From the NCBI GenBank assembly GCA_016710385.1, contig JADJVX010000017.1, forward strand, positions 372,001-436,000: a stretch of 64,000 bases of DNA, given 5' to 3'. Numbering within the stretch: the first letter of the stretch is position 1; each line of letters begins with the position of its first letter. The notes under the pieces were generated by a model. That model made no database searches. It worked only from the letters and a program-made list of their open reading frames with translations, and was not told where the DNA came from. Shown here piece after piece: positions 34,996 through 42,397 of the stretch. This DNA is from Actinomycetales bacterium (lineage in GTDB: Bacteria > Actinomycetota > Actinomycetes > Actinomycetales > Dermatophilaceae). A program made the translations under genes and the position numbers.

Positions 34996-35131
34996 CGCCC
35001 CAATGTAGGGGCAGGGCCTGCCGTCGCGCTCGGGTCTGCCGAAGCCCCCTCGGCACAGCCAGTGGCCGGGACGGTCCATCCGACCATCCCGGCCAGGCCG
35101 CGGTGCCGACTGGGCTATCCGGGGACCCGGG

Positions 35132-35177
35132 CTCCTTGACCACCTGTCATCGGATCTGGCGACAGGTAGTCAAGGAG
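35132..35177 (-). terminator. Terminator hairpin downstream of whiB7
   Basis: Arms at 35132-35148 and 35161-35177 pair over 16 of 17 positions (CTCCTTGAC-C-ACCTGTC with one mismatch) around a 12-base loop. It lies 5 bp after the whiB7 stop in the minus direction. There is no T-run. Confidence 0.75.
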
Positions 35178-35181
35178 TCCC

Positions 35182-35475
35182 TCAGGCCGCGACGTCGCTC
35201 TTGCGCGGCCGACCCCGCGGCCGCTTGCGGGCCACGATCGCGCCCGCGACGAGCAGGTGGCCACCCCAGACTCCCCAGGGCTCCGCGCGATCCAGGGCGC
35301 CACTCAGGCAGGCGGCACGCATCGGGCACGGACCGCACAGGGACTTGGCGAACTCGACATCCTCGGGACGCTCGGCGAACCAGAGCTCGCCGTCGTACTC
35401 GCGGCACGGCACTTGCGTGCGGACCGACCTCGCTTCACGATGCCCGTCGAGCACTGCGCTGGACTGCACCGCCAT
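35182..35475 (-). CDS. whiB7: WhiB7 family transcriptional regulator
   Basis: Encodes 97 residues. Four cysteines (24, 47, 50, 56; C-x22-C-x2-C-x5-C) should bind a [4Fe-4S] cluster, GVWGG at 68-72 is the WhiB turn, and the AT-hook RGRPRK at 87-92 marks the WhiB7 subgroup. WhiB7 works with the primary sigma factor to switch on resistance to ribosome-targeting antibiotics in mycobacteria, rhodococci and streptomycetes. The segment DRAEPWGVWGG and the C-terminal hook are nearly identical to what I recall of mycobacterial WhiB7. The ATG at 35475 has GGGAGG only two bases away, so initiation may be weak. It is the last element of a long leader. Confidence 0.93.
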   Translation of the reverse strand: MAVQSSAVLDGHREARSVRTQVPCREYDGELWFAERPEDVEFAKSLCGPCPMRAACLSGALDRAEPWGVWGGHLLVAGAIVARKRPRGRPRKSDVAA

Positions 35476-35668
35476 CACCTCCCTCGTCGTGCGGCGACCC
35501 GCGGTGGCGGATGCCGGCTCCTTCCTGTGTGCACCGGGTCCCCGGTCGGGGATCGGTGCCTCGTGCTCGGCGGCCCGGCTGTGCTGCCGGGCGACCGGTC
35601 GTGCGTGGTGCTGTGCTGTGGTCATCGGTGGCCTCTGGGGTCCTCGTCGGCCGACGCAACACACACGA

Positions 35669-35700
35669 AGGCCGCGGATCCCGGTGGGGTTCCGCGGCCT
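35669..35700 (-). promoter_or_regulatory. Attenuator-like hairpin in the whiB7 leader
   Basis: A 10-bp perfect stem (AGGCCGCGGA at 35669-35678, complement at 35691-35700) with a 12-base loop. On the minus strand it is followed by TTCGTGTGTGTTG, moderately U-rich for this genome. It lies between a leader ORF and whiB7. In other actinobacteria whiB7 leaders contain a conditional terminator relieved by ribosome stalling; this is the candidate here. Confidence 0.65.
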
Positions 35701-35725
35701 AGAGGAGGGCCTGGCTAGCTGTGGG

Positions 35726-35977
35726 CTAGAGAGGCGGTCTTCCGGGAACGGAACGACGGACGGGGGCAGTGGCGGTGGCGACGGCCTGGTCGGCCGCGGC
35801 GCGCGGGGTGGCCGGGACGGCGTGGACATCGCGGGAGACAGCGACGCCGATGGCGTTGCGGACATAGGTCGCCCCGAAGGAGGCCACGGTGGCCGGACGG
35901 GTCGGCAGGAGGCCGCGGGTGCCGCGCGGGCGCAGGGTCATGCGCTCATCCACCGGCTTCGACAAGGTGCTCTTCAC
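35726..35977 (-). CDS. Leader ORF upstream of whiB7
   Basis: An 83-codon frame starting with GTG at 35977, preceded by a strong GGAAGGAGG nine bases away. The product begins MKSTLSKPVDERMTLRPRG in translation and is rich in Arg, Ala, Pro and Val; it matches no family I know. It ends 25 bp before the attenuator-like hairpin. The position between promoter and hairpin fits a translated uORF through which ribosome stalling would be sensed. A weaker ATG at 36013 in the same frame would add 12 residues. Confidence 0.55.
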   Translation of the reverse strand: MKSTLSKPVDERMTLRPRGTRGLLPTRPATVASFGATYVRNAIGVAVSRDVHAVPATPRAAADQAVATATAPVRRSVPGRPPL

Positions 35978-36053
35978 TGGTCCGACCCTCCTTCCGCGGT
36001 CTCGTCTGAACATCAGGGCGACTCGCGCGCTATCGACGAGCGAGGCGGTTACG

Positions 36054-36082
36054 AGGGTAACCCCCTAGGCCCGAATCGCCAA
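36054..36082 (-). promoter_or_regulatory. Putative whiB7 promoter
   Basis: On the minus strand TTGGCG (36082-36077) is separated by exactly 17 bp from TACCCT (36059-36054). AT-rich sequence CGATAATTC lies immediately upstream of the -35, where the WhiB7 AT-hook is known to contact self-regulated promoters. Transcription would start near 36047 and give a leader of about 570 nt. Confidence 0.5.
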
Positions 36083-36138
36083 CCGAATTATCGGAAATCT
36101 CCGGCCTGCCACACCTACCACGTCGCCCGGATCACCAA

Positions 36139-38340
36139 TCACACTCCGGCAGAACCGGATTCATCGACTCTTGGAGGATCGGCAGCAGCCACGAGCGCTA
36201 GCACCGCGGCGCCATACATCTCCAGCTTGCGCGCCCCGATCCCCGGGATAGCCGTCAGCGCTGCCGATGTCGTGGGCCGGGCCTCCGCGATGGCCGTGAG
36301 GGTGGCATCGGTGAACACGACGAAGGCAGGCACCTTGTCGGTCTTAGCCACCTCGCTGCGCCAGGTGCGCAGCGCTTCGAAGAGCGCCGGGTCGTAGGTC
36401 GGCGGGCAGTCGGTGCACCGCCCGACCTTGCGCTCGGCGGCGGTGGACAGCAATGTGCCGCACCCACGGCATACCGCCGGCTGTCTGGGCGTCCTTGTCC
36501 GCCCCGAGCCCTCGCCCCCCGAGCCCCTGGACCGGCCCGAACTGCCCTCGCGCGCCGCGCTCGTCGCCCCGGCACCGAAGACCACAGCCGCCGCCTCGAG
36601 GAAACGTGACGGTCGGCGGGTAGCCCGGGCTCCCGGGGTCCGCGCCGCTGCCCACGACAGGTGCAGCTCACGGCGGGCTCGGGTCAGCCCGACGTAGCAC
36701 AGCCGACGCTCCTCCTCGATCGCGGCAGGACCCTCGGCCATGGTGATCGGGAGGTAGCCGTCGCTGCAGCCGGCGAGGAAGACGACATCCCACTCCAGGC
36801 CCTTGGCGGCGTGCAGCGACGCGAGAGTCACCCCTTGCACGGCCGGGGCGTGTTGCGAGGCGGCGCGCTCGTTGAGGTCGGCGACGAGGTGGGACATCCG
36901 GGCCGCCGGATCGAGGGCCACCAGCGCGTCGGCCAGCGCCGCCACGGCCGAGAGCGACTCCCAGCGCTCGCGCAAGGCACCTCCCGCGGTGGGAGGGGTT
37001 GCGGCCCAGCCGGCCCCGGTGAGCACGTCGCGGACGAGGTCCGGCAGCGGGGTCTGTCCGTCGTCGCTGCGCACCGCGCCGCGCAGCAGCACCATGGCGG
37101 CGCGCACCTCCTGGCGGGCGAAGAAGCGTTCGCCACCGCGGACCAGATAGGGCACGTCCCGCTCGCTCAATGCGGCTTCGAATGCCTCCGATTGGGCGTT
37201 GGTCCGAAAGAGCACGGCGATCTCGCCGGCGGGGGTGCCGGAGTCAAGCAGCCGTCGGATGGCCAGCGCGACGCCGGCCGCCTCCGCCGGCTCGTCCTCG
37301 TATGCCGTGAGGCTGGGTTCCAGCCCAGGCCGGCCTTGGGCGCGCAACGGGGTGTGGGTGCGGGAGCCTGCGCCGAGCACGAGGTTGGCGACATGGACGA
37401 TCTGGGGCGTGGAGCGGTAGTTGCGCACCAGTCGCACCACACTCGCGGAGGGGAAGCGGGCCGGGAACCGCAGCAGATGCTCCGGGGTGGCTCCGGTGAA
37501 GGAGTAGATCGTCTGAGCCGGATCACCGACGACACAGATGTCATCGCGCCCGCCCAGCCATAGCTCCAGCAGGTGCTGTTGCAGGGCGTTGACGTCCTGA
37601 TACTCGTCGACGACGAAGTGCCGGTACTGGTCGCGCACGACCCGGGCGATGTCCTCGCGCTCGGCGAGGATGCCAGCCGTGAGCAGCAGCACGTCCTCGA
37701 AATCGATGACCCCGCGCTCGGCCTTGCGCTCCTCGTAGGTCTCCCACACCCGAGCCATCGCCGTGACATCCAGGCCCGCCGGGTCGCGGCGCGCGCGGCG
37801 AGCCGCCACGGCATACGTCTGCGGGGTGAGCATCGAGACCTTCGCCCACTCGATCTCGGCCGCGAGATCGCGGATCGTCGTGCGGTCGACCTGCAGCCGC
37901 AGCCGGCCGGTCGCCTCGCCGACGACGGGAGCCTTCTGAGCCAGGACCTCGGGGGCTCCCCCGCCAATGGCGTGCGGCCAGAAGTAGTGCAACTGGCGCA
38001 GCGCCGCGGCGTGGAAGGTGCGCGCCTGCACCCCGCCTACGCCGAGCTCGCGCAGGCGCACCCGCATCTCGCCCGCGGCCCGTGCCGTAAAGGTCACCGC
38101 CAGCACTCGCTGGGCCTGGAAGGCCCCCGAATGCACGCCATAGGCGATCCGGTGGGTGATGGCCCGGGTCTTGCCGGTGCCCGCACCGGCGAGCACGCAC
38201 ATCGGCCCGCGCGGCGCGCTGGCGACCGCGCGTTGTTCCGGATCGAGGGCCGCGAGCACCGCATCGGCACGGTCTAGTGCCGCGCCGGGCGCCGAGGGCG
38301 CCCCTGGCTGCGGGACGGGAGGACGGCTCGCCTGGCTCAT
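36139..38340 (-). CDS. uvrD2: ATP-dependent DNA helicase UvrD2
   Basis: Encodes about 733 residues of superfamily 1 helicase UvrD2, a 3'-5' translocase essential in mycobacteria. Walker A AGAGTGKT is at 51-58, followed by VTFTARAAGEM (motif Ia), DEYQD (motif II), GDPAQTIYSF (III) and VGLTRARREL (VI). After the motor come a linker, a four-Cys zinc module (CRGCG...CTDC) and a C-terminal HRDC domain (DPALFEALRTWRSEVAKTDKVPAFVVF cut here), the architecture that separates UvrD2 from UvrD1. The ATG at 38340 is used; GTG at 38346 is also possible. It is downstream of ppk2 but separated by a terminator. Confidence 0.94.
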   Translation of the reverse strand: MSQASRPPVPQPGAPSAPGAALDRADAVLAALDPEQRAVASAPRGPMCVLAGAGTGKTRAITHRIAYGVHSGAFQAQRVLAVTFTARAAGEMRVRLRELGVGGVQARTFHAAALRQLHYFWPHAIGGGAPEVLAQKAPVVGEATGRLRLQVDRTTIRDLAAEIEWAKVSMLTPQTYAVAARRARRDPAGLDVTAMARVWETYEERKAERGVIDFEDVLLLTAGILAEREDIARVVRDQYRHFVVDEYQDVNALQQHLLELWLGGRDDICVVGDPAQTIYSFTGATPEHLLRFPARFPSASVVRLVRNYRSTPQIVHVANLVLGAGSRTHTPLRAQGRPGLEPSLTAYEDEPAEAAGVALAIRRLLDSGTPAGEIAVLFRTNAQSEAFEAALSERDVPYLVRGGERFFARQEVRAAMVLLRGAVRSDDGQTPLPDLVRDVLTGAGWAATPPTAGGALRERWESLSAVAALADALVALDPAARMSHLVADLNERAASQHAPAVQGVTLASLHAAKGLEWDVVFLAGCSDGYLPITMAEGPAAIEEERRLCYVGLTRARRELHLSWAAARTPGARATRRPSRFLEAAAVVFGAGATSAAREGSSGRSRGSGGEGSGRTRTPRQPAVCRGCGTLLSTAAERKVGRCTDCPPTYDPALFEALRTWRSEVAKTDKVPAFVVFTDATLTAIAEARPTTSAALTAIPGIGARKLEMYGAAVLALVAAADPPRVDESGSAGV

Positions 38341-38420
38341 GGTCACGACGATCCTAGGCGGCGGCCCCGACAGTCCGAACGGTCAAGCCGAGGGGGCCCG
38401 GGCATCAGCCCGGAACGCGG

Positions 38421-38459
38421 CCACCCGGCATACCGGAGCAGGGCCGGTATGCCGGGTGG
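38421..38459 (-). terminator. Terminator hairpin made from an inverted pair of GGTATGCC motifs
   Basis: A perfect 16-bp stem: CCACCCGGCATACCGG at 38421-38436 and its complement at 38444-38459, with loop AGCAGGG. Each arm contains one copy of the window-wide octamer. It lies 40 bp after the ppk2 stop on the minus strand, so it should terminate ppk2 transcription before uvrD2. Confidence 0.85.
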
Positions 38460-38498
38460 TCGAGTGTGCTGCCGGTGGGCAGCGATGCGGGTGAGGAC

Positions 38499-39572
38499 TC
38501 AGCCCTGGGCGTCGTCCTTCGCGGGCGCGTCAGCGGCGTGCTGAGCGGGCGTGACGGCAGCCGGCTTGGGTGCCGGCCTGGCGGCGGCCGGCTTCGGTGC
38601 TGCTGCCGGGGCATCAGCTGCTGCCGGAGCGGGAGCGGGAGCCGGTGCGGCAGCGGATGATGTGGCCGGGGCCGGGGCGTCCTTGGCCTTGTGCTTGTCC
38701 TTGTCGCCGGACTTGCCCTTGCCCTTGGCCTTCACCTTGGGCTGCACGATCTCCAGGCTGTGGGCGTGGTCGGGCACGTAACGGTTGGACTCGCGCGGCG
38801 GACGGGCATACCCCACAGCGTCCGGGCGGCGCGGGATCTCGACCGGCTTGGGCGAGAGCGGCTCGTAGGGGACTGTGGAGAGGAGGTGGGCGATGACATT
38901 GAGGCGGGAGGCCTTCTTGTCCTCGGACTCGACGGTGTACCAAGGAGAGTCGGAGATGTCAGTGAACTGCATCATGGTGTCCTTGGCCCGCGAGTAATCC
39001 TCCCAGCGGGTGATGGACTGCATATCCATCGGCGACAGCTTCCAGCGGCGCATCGGGTCGAGGGCACGCGAGCGGAATCGCGCCTCCTGCTCGACGTCAC
39101 TCACCGAGAACCAGTACTTGCGCAGCATGATGCCGTCGTCGATGAGCATCCGCTCGAAGGACGGCGCCTGACGCAGGAAGCGCGCGTACTCGACGTCGGT
39201 GCAGAACCCCATGACGTGCTCGACACCGGCGCGGTTGTACCAGGAGCGGTCGAACAGCACGATCTCGCCTGCGGCCGGCAGGTGTTCGACGTACCGCTGG
39301 AAGTACCACTGGGTCTTCTGGCGCTCGGTCGGTGCCGGCAGGGCCGAGATCCGGGCCTGGCGGGGGTTGAGGTATTCGGTCATCCGCTTGATGGCCGACC
39401 CCTTGCCTGCCGCGTCGCGGCCTTCGAAGAGCACGACCAAACGCGACCCGGTCTCGATGACCCACTGCTGCATGGTCACGAGTTCGGCCTGCAGGCGCTT
39501 GAGTTCGGTTTCGTACGTCAGGGTGTCGAGTTTGCGGGTGCCGTTAGCGGTGTACTTGCCCATGCGGGGCAT
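38499..39572 (-). CDS. ppk2: Polyphosphate kinase 2 (PPK2)
   Basis: Encodes 357 residues. PPK2 transfers phosphate between polyphosphate and nucleoside (di)phosphates. Walker A GRDAAGKG is at 51-58, the Walker B/DRSWYNRAG element at 108-116, and the lid arginines in RFRSRALDPMRRWKLSPMD. The family core ends about residue 265. Residues 275-357 are an added Lys/Pro/Ala-rich tail (KVKAKGKGKSGDKDKHKAK, then AAPAPAPAPAAA), which is not part of the enzyme and could bind DNA, RNA or polyphosphate. The ATG at 39572 or 39563 could be the start. Confidence 0.93.
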   Translation of the reverse strand: MPRMGKYTANGTRKLDTLTYETELKRLQAELVTMQQWVIETGSRLVVLFEGRDAAGKGSAIKRMTEYLNPRQARISALPAPTERQKTQWYFQRYVEHLPAAGEIVLFDRSWYNRAGVEHVMGFCTDVEYARFLRQAPSFERMLIDDGIMLRKYWFSVSDVEQEARFRSRALDPMRRWKLSPMDMQSITRWEDYSRAKDTMMQFTDISDSPWYTVESEDKKASRLNVIAHLLSTVPYEPLSPKPVEIPRRPDAVGYARPPRESNRYVPDHAHSLEIVQPKVKAKGKGKSGDKDKHKAKDAPAPATSSAAAPAPAPAPAAADAPAAAPKPAAARPAPKPAAVTPAQHAADAPAKDDAQG

Positions 39573-39801
39573 TGTTCCAGTTCCGGGGGCGATCCGTCTC
39601 CCCCAGTTCCGGTATGCCGTTCATCTCGCGTTTGCCGGGACGACAGGACTACCGATGAGCTCCCGAAGCGGCTTAGACTCCGAGGCTTGCCGCGGGAGCC
39701 TGCCGTGCTGACCCACCCGACTGGGAAGTTCGGCGAGGCGCGTGGGGAAGATGCTCTGCGGCAACGTCGTTGCGGCCGGTAACCAGTACCCGAGGAGGAC
39801 C

Positions 39802-40080
39802 ATGTCCACGCCCGACACCATCGCACCCTTCGTGCCAGCAGCAGGGAGCGTGACGATGTTCACCACGACGTGGTGCGGGTACTGCCGCCGCCTCAAGGCA
39901 CAGCTGCAGCGCGAAAGCATCGGGCTCACCGAGGTCGACATCGAGCAACACCCCGGAGCGGCAGATGTGGTCATGGCCGTGAACGGCGGCAACCAGACGG
40001 TGCCGACCGTGGTCTACCCCGACGGGTCGGTCGCCACCAACCCCTCGATCGGCGCCGTCAAGGCCGCGCTGCAGCGCTGA
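39802..40080 (+). CDS. Mycoredoxin (glutaredoxin family)
   Basis: Encodes 92 residues of the mycoredoxin type of glutaredoxin, which reduces mycothiol mixed disulfides in actinobacteria. The redox motif C-G-Y-C is in FTTTWCGYCRRLKAQL, and the thiol-binding cis-Pro region is NQTVPTVVYPDGS. The ATG at 39802 follows GAGGAGG at proper spacing; the in-frame ATG at 39742 is not needed. In mycobacteria the homologue lies next to uvrD2, consistent with synteny. It is convergent with nudC. Confidence 0.92.
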   Translation: MSTPDTIAPFVPAAGSVTMFTTTWCGYCRRLKAQLQRESIGLTEVDIEQHPGAADVVMAVNGGNQTVPTVVYPDGSVATNPSIGAVKAALQR

Positions 40081-40082
40081 TC

Positions 40083-40152
40083 CGGTCAGCCGGTCAGCCG
40101 ATTCAGCCCGGTCATCCGATTCAGCTGGTTCAGCTGGTTCAGCCGGTGGACG
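40083..40152. repeat. Short tandem repeats between mycoredoxin and nudC
   Basis: About 70 bp is made of imperfect 8-9-bp units: GTCAGCCG twice, GATTCAGC and GATTCAGCTG, then TTCAGCTGG twice and TTCAGCCGG. It fills the convergent gap between the mycoredoxin stop and the nudC stop (40139) and enters the last nudC codons. It may be a slippage-prone element; no hairpin terminator is evident. Confidence 0.65.
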
Positions 40153-41116
40153 CTGCGGCTGCCTCGACCGACTGGCCCAGCCACCGCTCGATGATTCGGC
40201 GGGCCACCGAGATGCCCGTCGGCACTCGAATCTGCCCGGCCTGCAATGCCTTTCGATAGGCCTCCCGCGTCATCCACCGAGCGTCGGCCAATTCGACCGG
40301 GTCCCAACGGATCTCGGTCGTGAGAGCGCGCGCCTCCATGGCGATCATCAAGGACGAGGGAAACGGCCACGGCTGGCTGCCCAGGTATGTGACCTCGTCG
40401 GCGCGAATCCCGCTCTCCTCGAAGACTTCTCGAATGACGGCGGCCTCCAGTGACTCGCCCGGCTCGACAAACCCCGCGAGCATCGAATACTGGTTAACCG
40501 GCCAGGTCACCCCACGGCCGAAGAGCATCCGATCGTCGGCATCACGCACCGCCATGATCACCGCGGGGTCGGTGCGCGGGTAGTGCTCCGACCCATCCTG
40601 AGAGCACACGCGAATCCAGCCGCCGGCCGCTGCGCGGGTTGGAGCGCCACACCGCGAGCAGCACCCGTGGGCTGAGTGCCAATTCGCGAGGGCAATGGCC
40701 GCGGTGAAGATGCCCGCGTCGAGATCGGGCAGGACAGCTCCCGCCTGGCGCAAGGTGACCCAGGACGGGGAGTCGTCCCACTCCGATCCCCCCGGGTCCG
40801 GATCGACGACCGGCTTGACGACCGCCACGACAGCCGCCCCACCCGGCGTCCCCAGCGCATCCTCCGGCTGGTCGGGCAGCACGCCGAGGAAGAACCCCAG
40901 CCGTTCGACATCGTCCGGCCGCGGCGGACGCCAGGGCAGGTGCGGGGTGGGGCCGTCGAGGACCTGCATCCGGTCACCCCGCACGACGTGGACCCGCGTC
41001 GACGGGTCGGTCAGGAGCCGGGCCAGCAGGTCGGGCTCGGTGCGCCGCTGTGCTGCGCGGTCGAGGACCCCCCTGGACAGGGCCAGTCCGGGAAGGCTCT
41101 CGGCGCGGTCGGTCAC
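40139..41116 (-). CDS. nudC: NAD(+) diphosphatase NudC
   Basis: Encodes about 325 residues. NudC hydrolyses NAD(H) to NMN and AMP and can decap NAD-capped RNA. A zinc-ribbon part (GCCSRCGAPTR, then RVCSQDG) precedes the Nudix box GFVEPGESLEAAVIREVFEESG. The NADH-specific SQPWPFP motif follows at the right distance. The start is uncertain among GTG at 41116, 41125 and 41140; GGAGG is closest to the first. It is divergent from the phosphotransferase gene, with only about 40 bp between. Confidence 0.92.
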   Translation of the reverse strand: MTDRAESLPGLALSRGVLDRAAQRRTEPDLLARLLTDPSTRVHVVRGDRMQVLDGPTPHLPWRPPRPDDVERLGFFLGVLPDQPEDALGTPGGAAVVAVVKPVVDPDPGGSEWDDSPSWVTLRQAGAVLPDLDAGIFTAAIALANWHSAHGCCSRCGAPTRAAAGGWIRVCSQDGSEHYPRTDPAVIMAVRDADDRMLFGRGVTWPVNQYSMLAGFVEPGESLEAAVIREVFEESGIRADEVTYLGSQPWPFPSSLMIAMEARALTTEIRWDPVELADARWMTREAYRKALQAGQIRVPTGISVARRIIERWLGQSVEAAAASTG

Positions 41117-41158
41117 GGCCTCCACTGTAGGGGCGTCCACACGGCATACCGTGGACGC

Positions 41159-42397
41159 GTGAGCCGCACCCCCGAGTACCTCGCCGCCCTGGCCAGCACG
41201 GCCGTCCCCGGACTCGACCCGGTCACCGTCCGCGCCGTCCTGGGTGATTCACCCCTTTCGGTGGATGTCGCCTTCGTCATCGATGCTCAGGATCGCCATT
41301 GGGTGGTCCGGGCTCCCGCGACAGCCGCAGCGGGGGCGGCGCTGGATGCCTCCGTCGCCTTGCTCGGCGTCCTGGCTCGGCGGCTGCCCTTCCAGGTGCC
41401 CGTCCCCAAGGGCTTCGCGGCGGTCCCCGAGGGACGCGCGGCGGTGTATGCCGCCTTGCCCGGGTCCCCCCTGGACTTTTCCGCGATTCCGGCCGGGCCC
41501 GGCCTGGCTGGGCAGATCGGTCGCGCGATCGCCGCTATCCACAACCTCGACCGCACGATGGTCGACGACGCTGGTATGCCGGTCTACGACGCCGAGAGCT
41601 ACCGCACCCGGCGAATGGCCGACCTCGACCGTGGCGCCGGCACGGGACACGTGCCCGCGTCCCTCCTCTCGCGGTGGGAGCGGGCGTTGGACGACGTCAC
41701 GCTGTGGCGCTTCGCGCCCACGCCCGTGCACGGGGCGGTGCGGGGCCAGGTCATGCTCGCGACCTTCTCGGACCCTCAGGACGCGGCGACCGCCCAGATC
41801 AGGGGCGTCACCGGGTGGGAGCAGGCCATGGTGGCCGACCCGGCCGACGACTTCGCGGCCCTGGTCGCCGAGGCGTCGCCGGCTGCCGTCGAGTCGGTCT
41901 TCGAGGCCTACGCCAACTCCCGGATCGATCGGCCGGACGCCCAGCTGCGTCGTCGGGCCCGCCTGGCGGCCGAGCTCTCGCACGTGCAGTCGCTGCTCAC
42001 TGCGGTCTCTGACGGGCGGGCCGACCGAGTCCGGTGGTGCGCCGGTCAGTTGCGTCGGTTGGCCGAACGGGTCCACGAGGACGACTTGCTGCCTCCACCG
42101 CCTTCGGCTGCTGCGCCCAAGGCCACGGTCATCGCCGCGGACGTCGCGCCCACAGCGCGACCCCACCACGATGAGGAAGCCGACCTCGGGGACGGGGCAC
42201 CGACGGAGTCCTTCGACACCGACGCAACCACCGAGTTGTCAGCCGCCGAGTTGTCAGCCGCCGAGTTGTCAGCAGCCGACTTGCCGATCCGCTCGGGCGA
42301 CCTCGCCGAACCGACCGGCGACCAGGCCCGGGACACTCATCCGGGAATGGCTCGCAGCACCTCGACGAGCTCGGATTCCGAGGGCAGCTCTGGATAG
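41159..42397 (+). CDS. Phosphotransferase (aminoglycoside/macrolide kinase-like fold)
   Basis: Encodes about 412 residues. The first 300 resemble the APH/macrolide 2'-phosphotransferase fold: DRHWVVRAPATAAAGA is the N-lobe Lys region, and TPVHGAVRGQVMLATF is a Brenner-like catalytic loop in which the usual HGDxxxxN is changed, followed by GVTGWEQAMVADPADDFAAL (DFG-like metal site altered to W-E-Q). Such alterations make kinase activity doubtful. The C terminus is acidic with a triple repeat AELSAAELSAADL. Its last 20 codons run antisense to the end of adnB. It starts with GTG at 41159. Confidence 0.75.
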   Translation: MSRTPEYLAALASTAVPGLDPVTVRAVLGDSPLSVDVAFVIDAQDRHWVVRAPATAAAGAALDASVALLGVLARRLPFQVPVPKGFAAVPEGRAAVYAALPGSPLDFSAIPAGPGLAGQIGRAIAAIHNLDRTMVDDAGMPVYDAESYRTRRMADLDRGAGTGHVPASLLSRWERALDDVTLWRFAPTPVHGAVRGQVMLATFSDPQDAATAQIRGVTGWEQAMVADPADDFAALVAEASPAAVESVFEAYANSRIDRPDAQLRRRARLAAELSHVQSLLTAVSDGRADRVRWCAGQLRRLAERVHEDDLLPPPPSAAAPKATVIAADVAPTARPHHDEEADLGDGAPTESFDTDATTELSAAELSAAELSAADLPIRSGDLAEPTGDQARDTHPGMARSTSTSSDSEGSSG

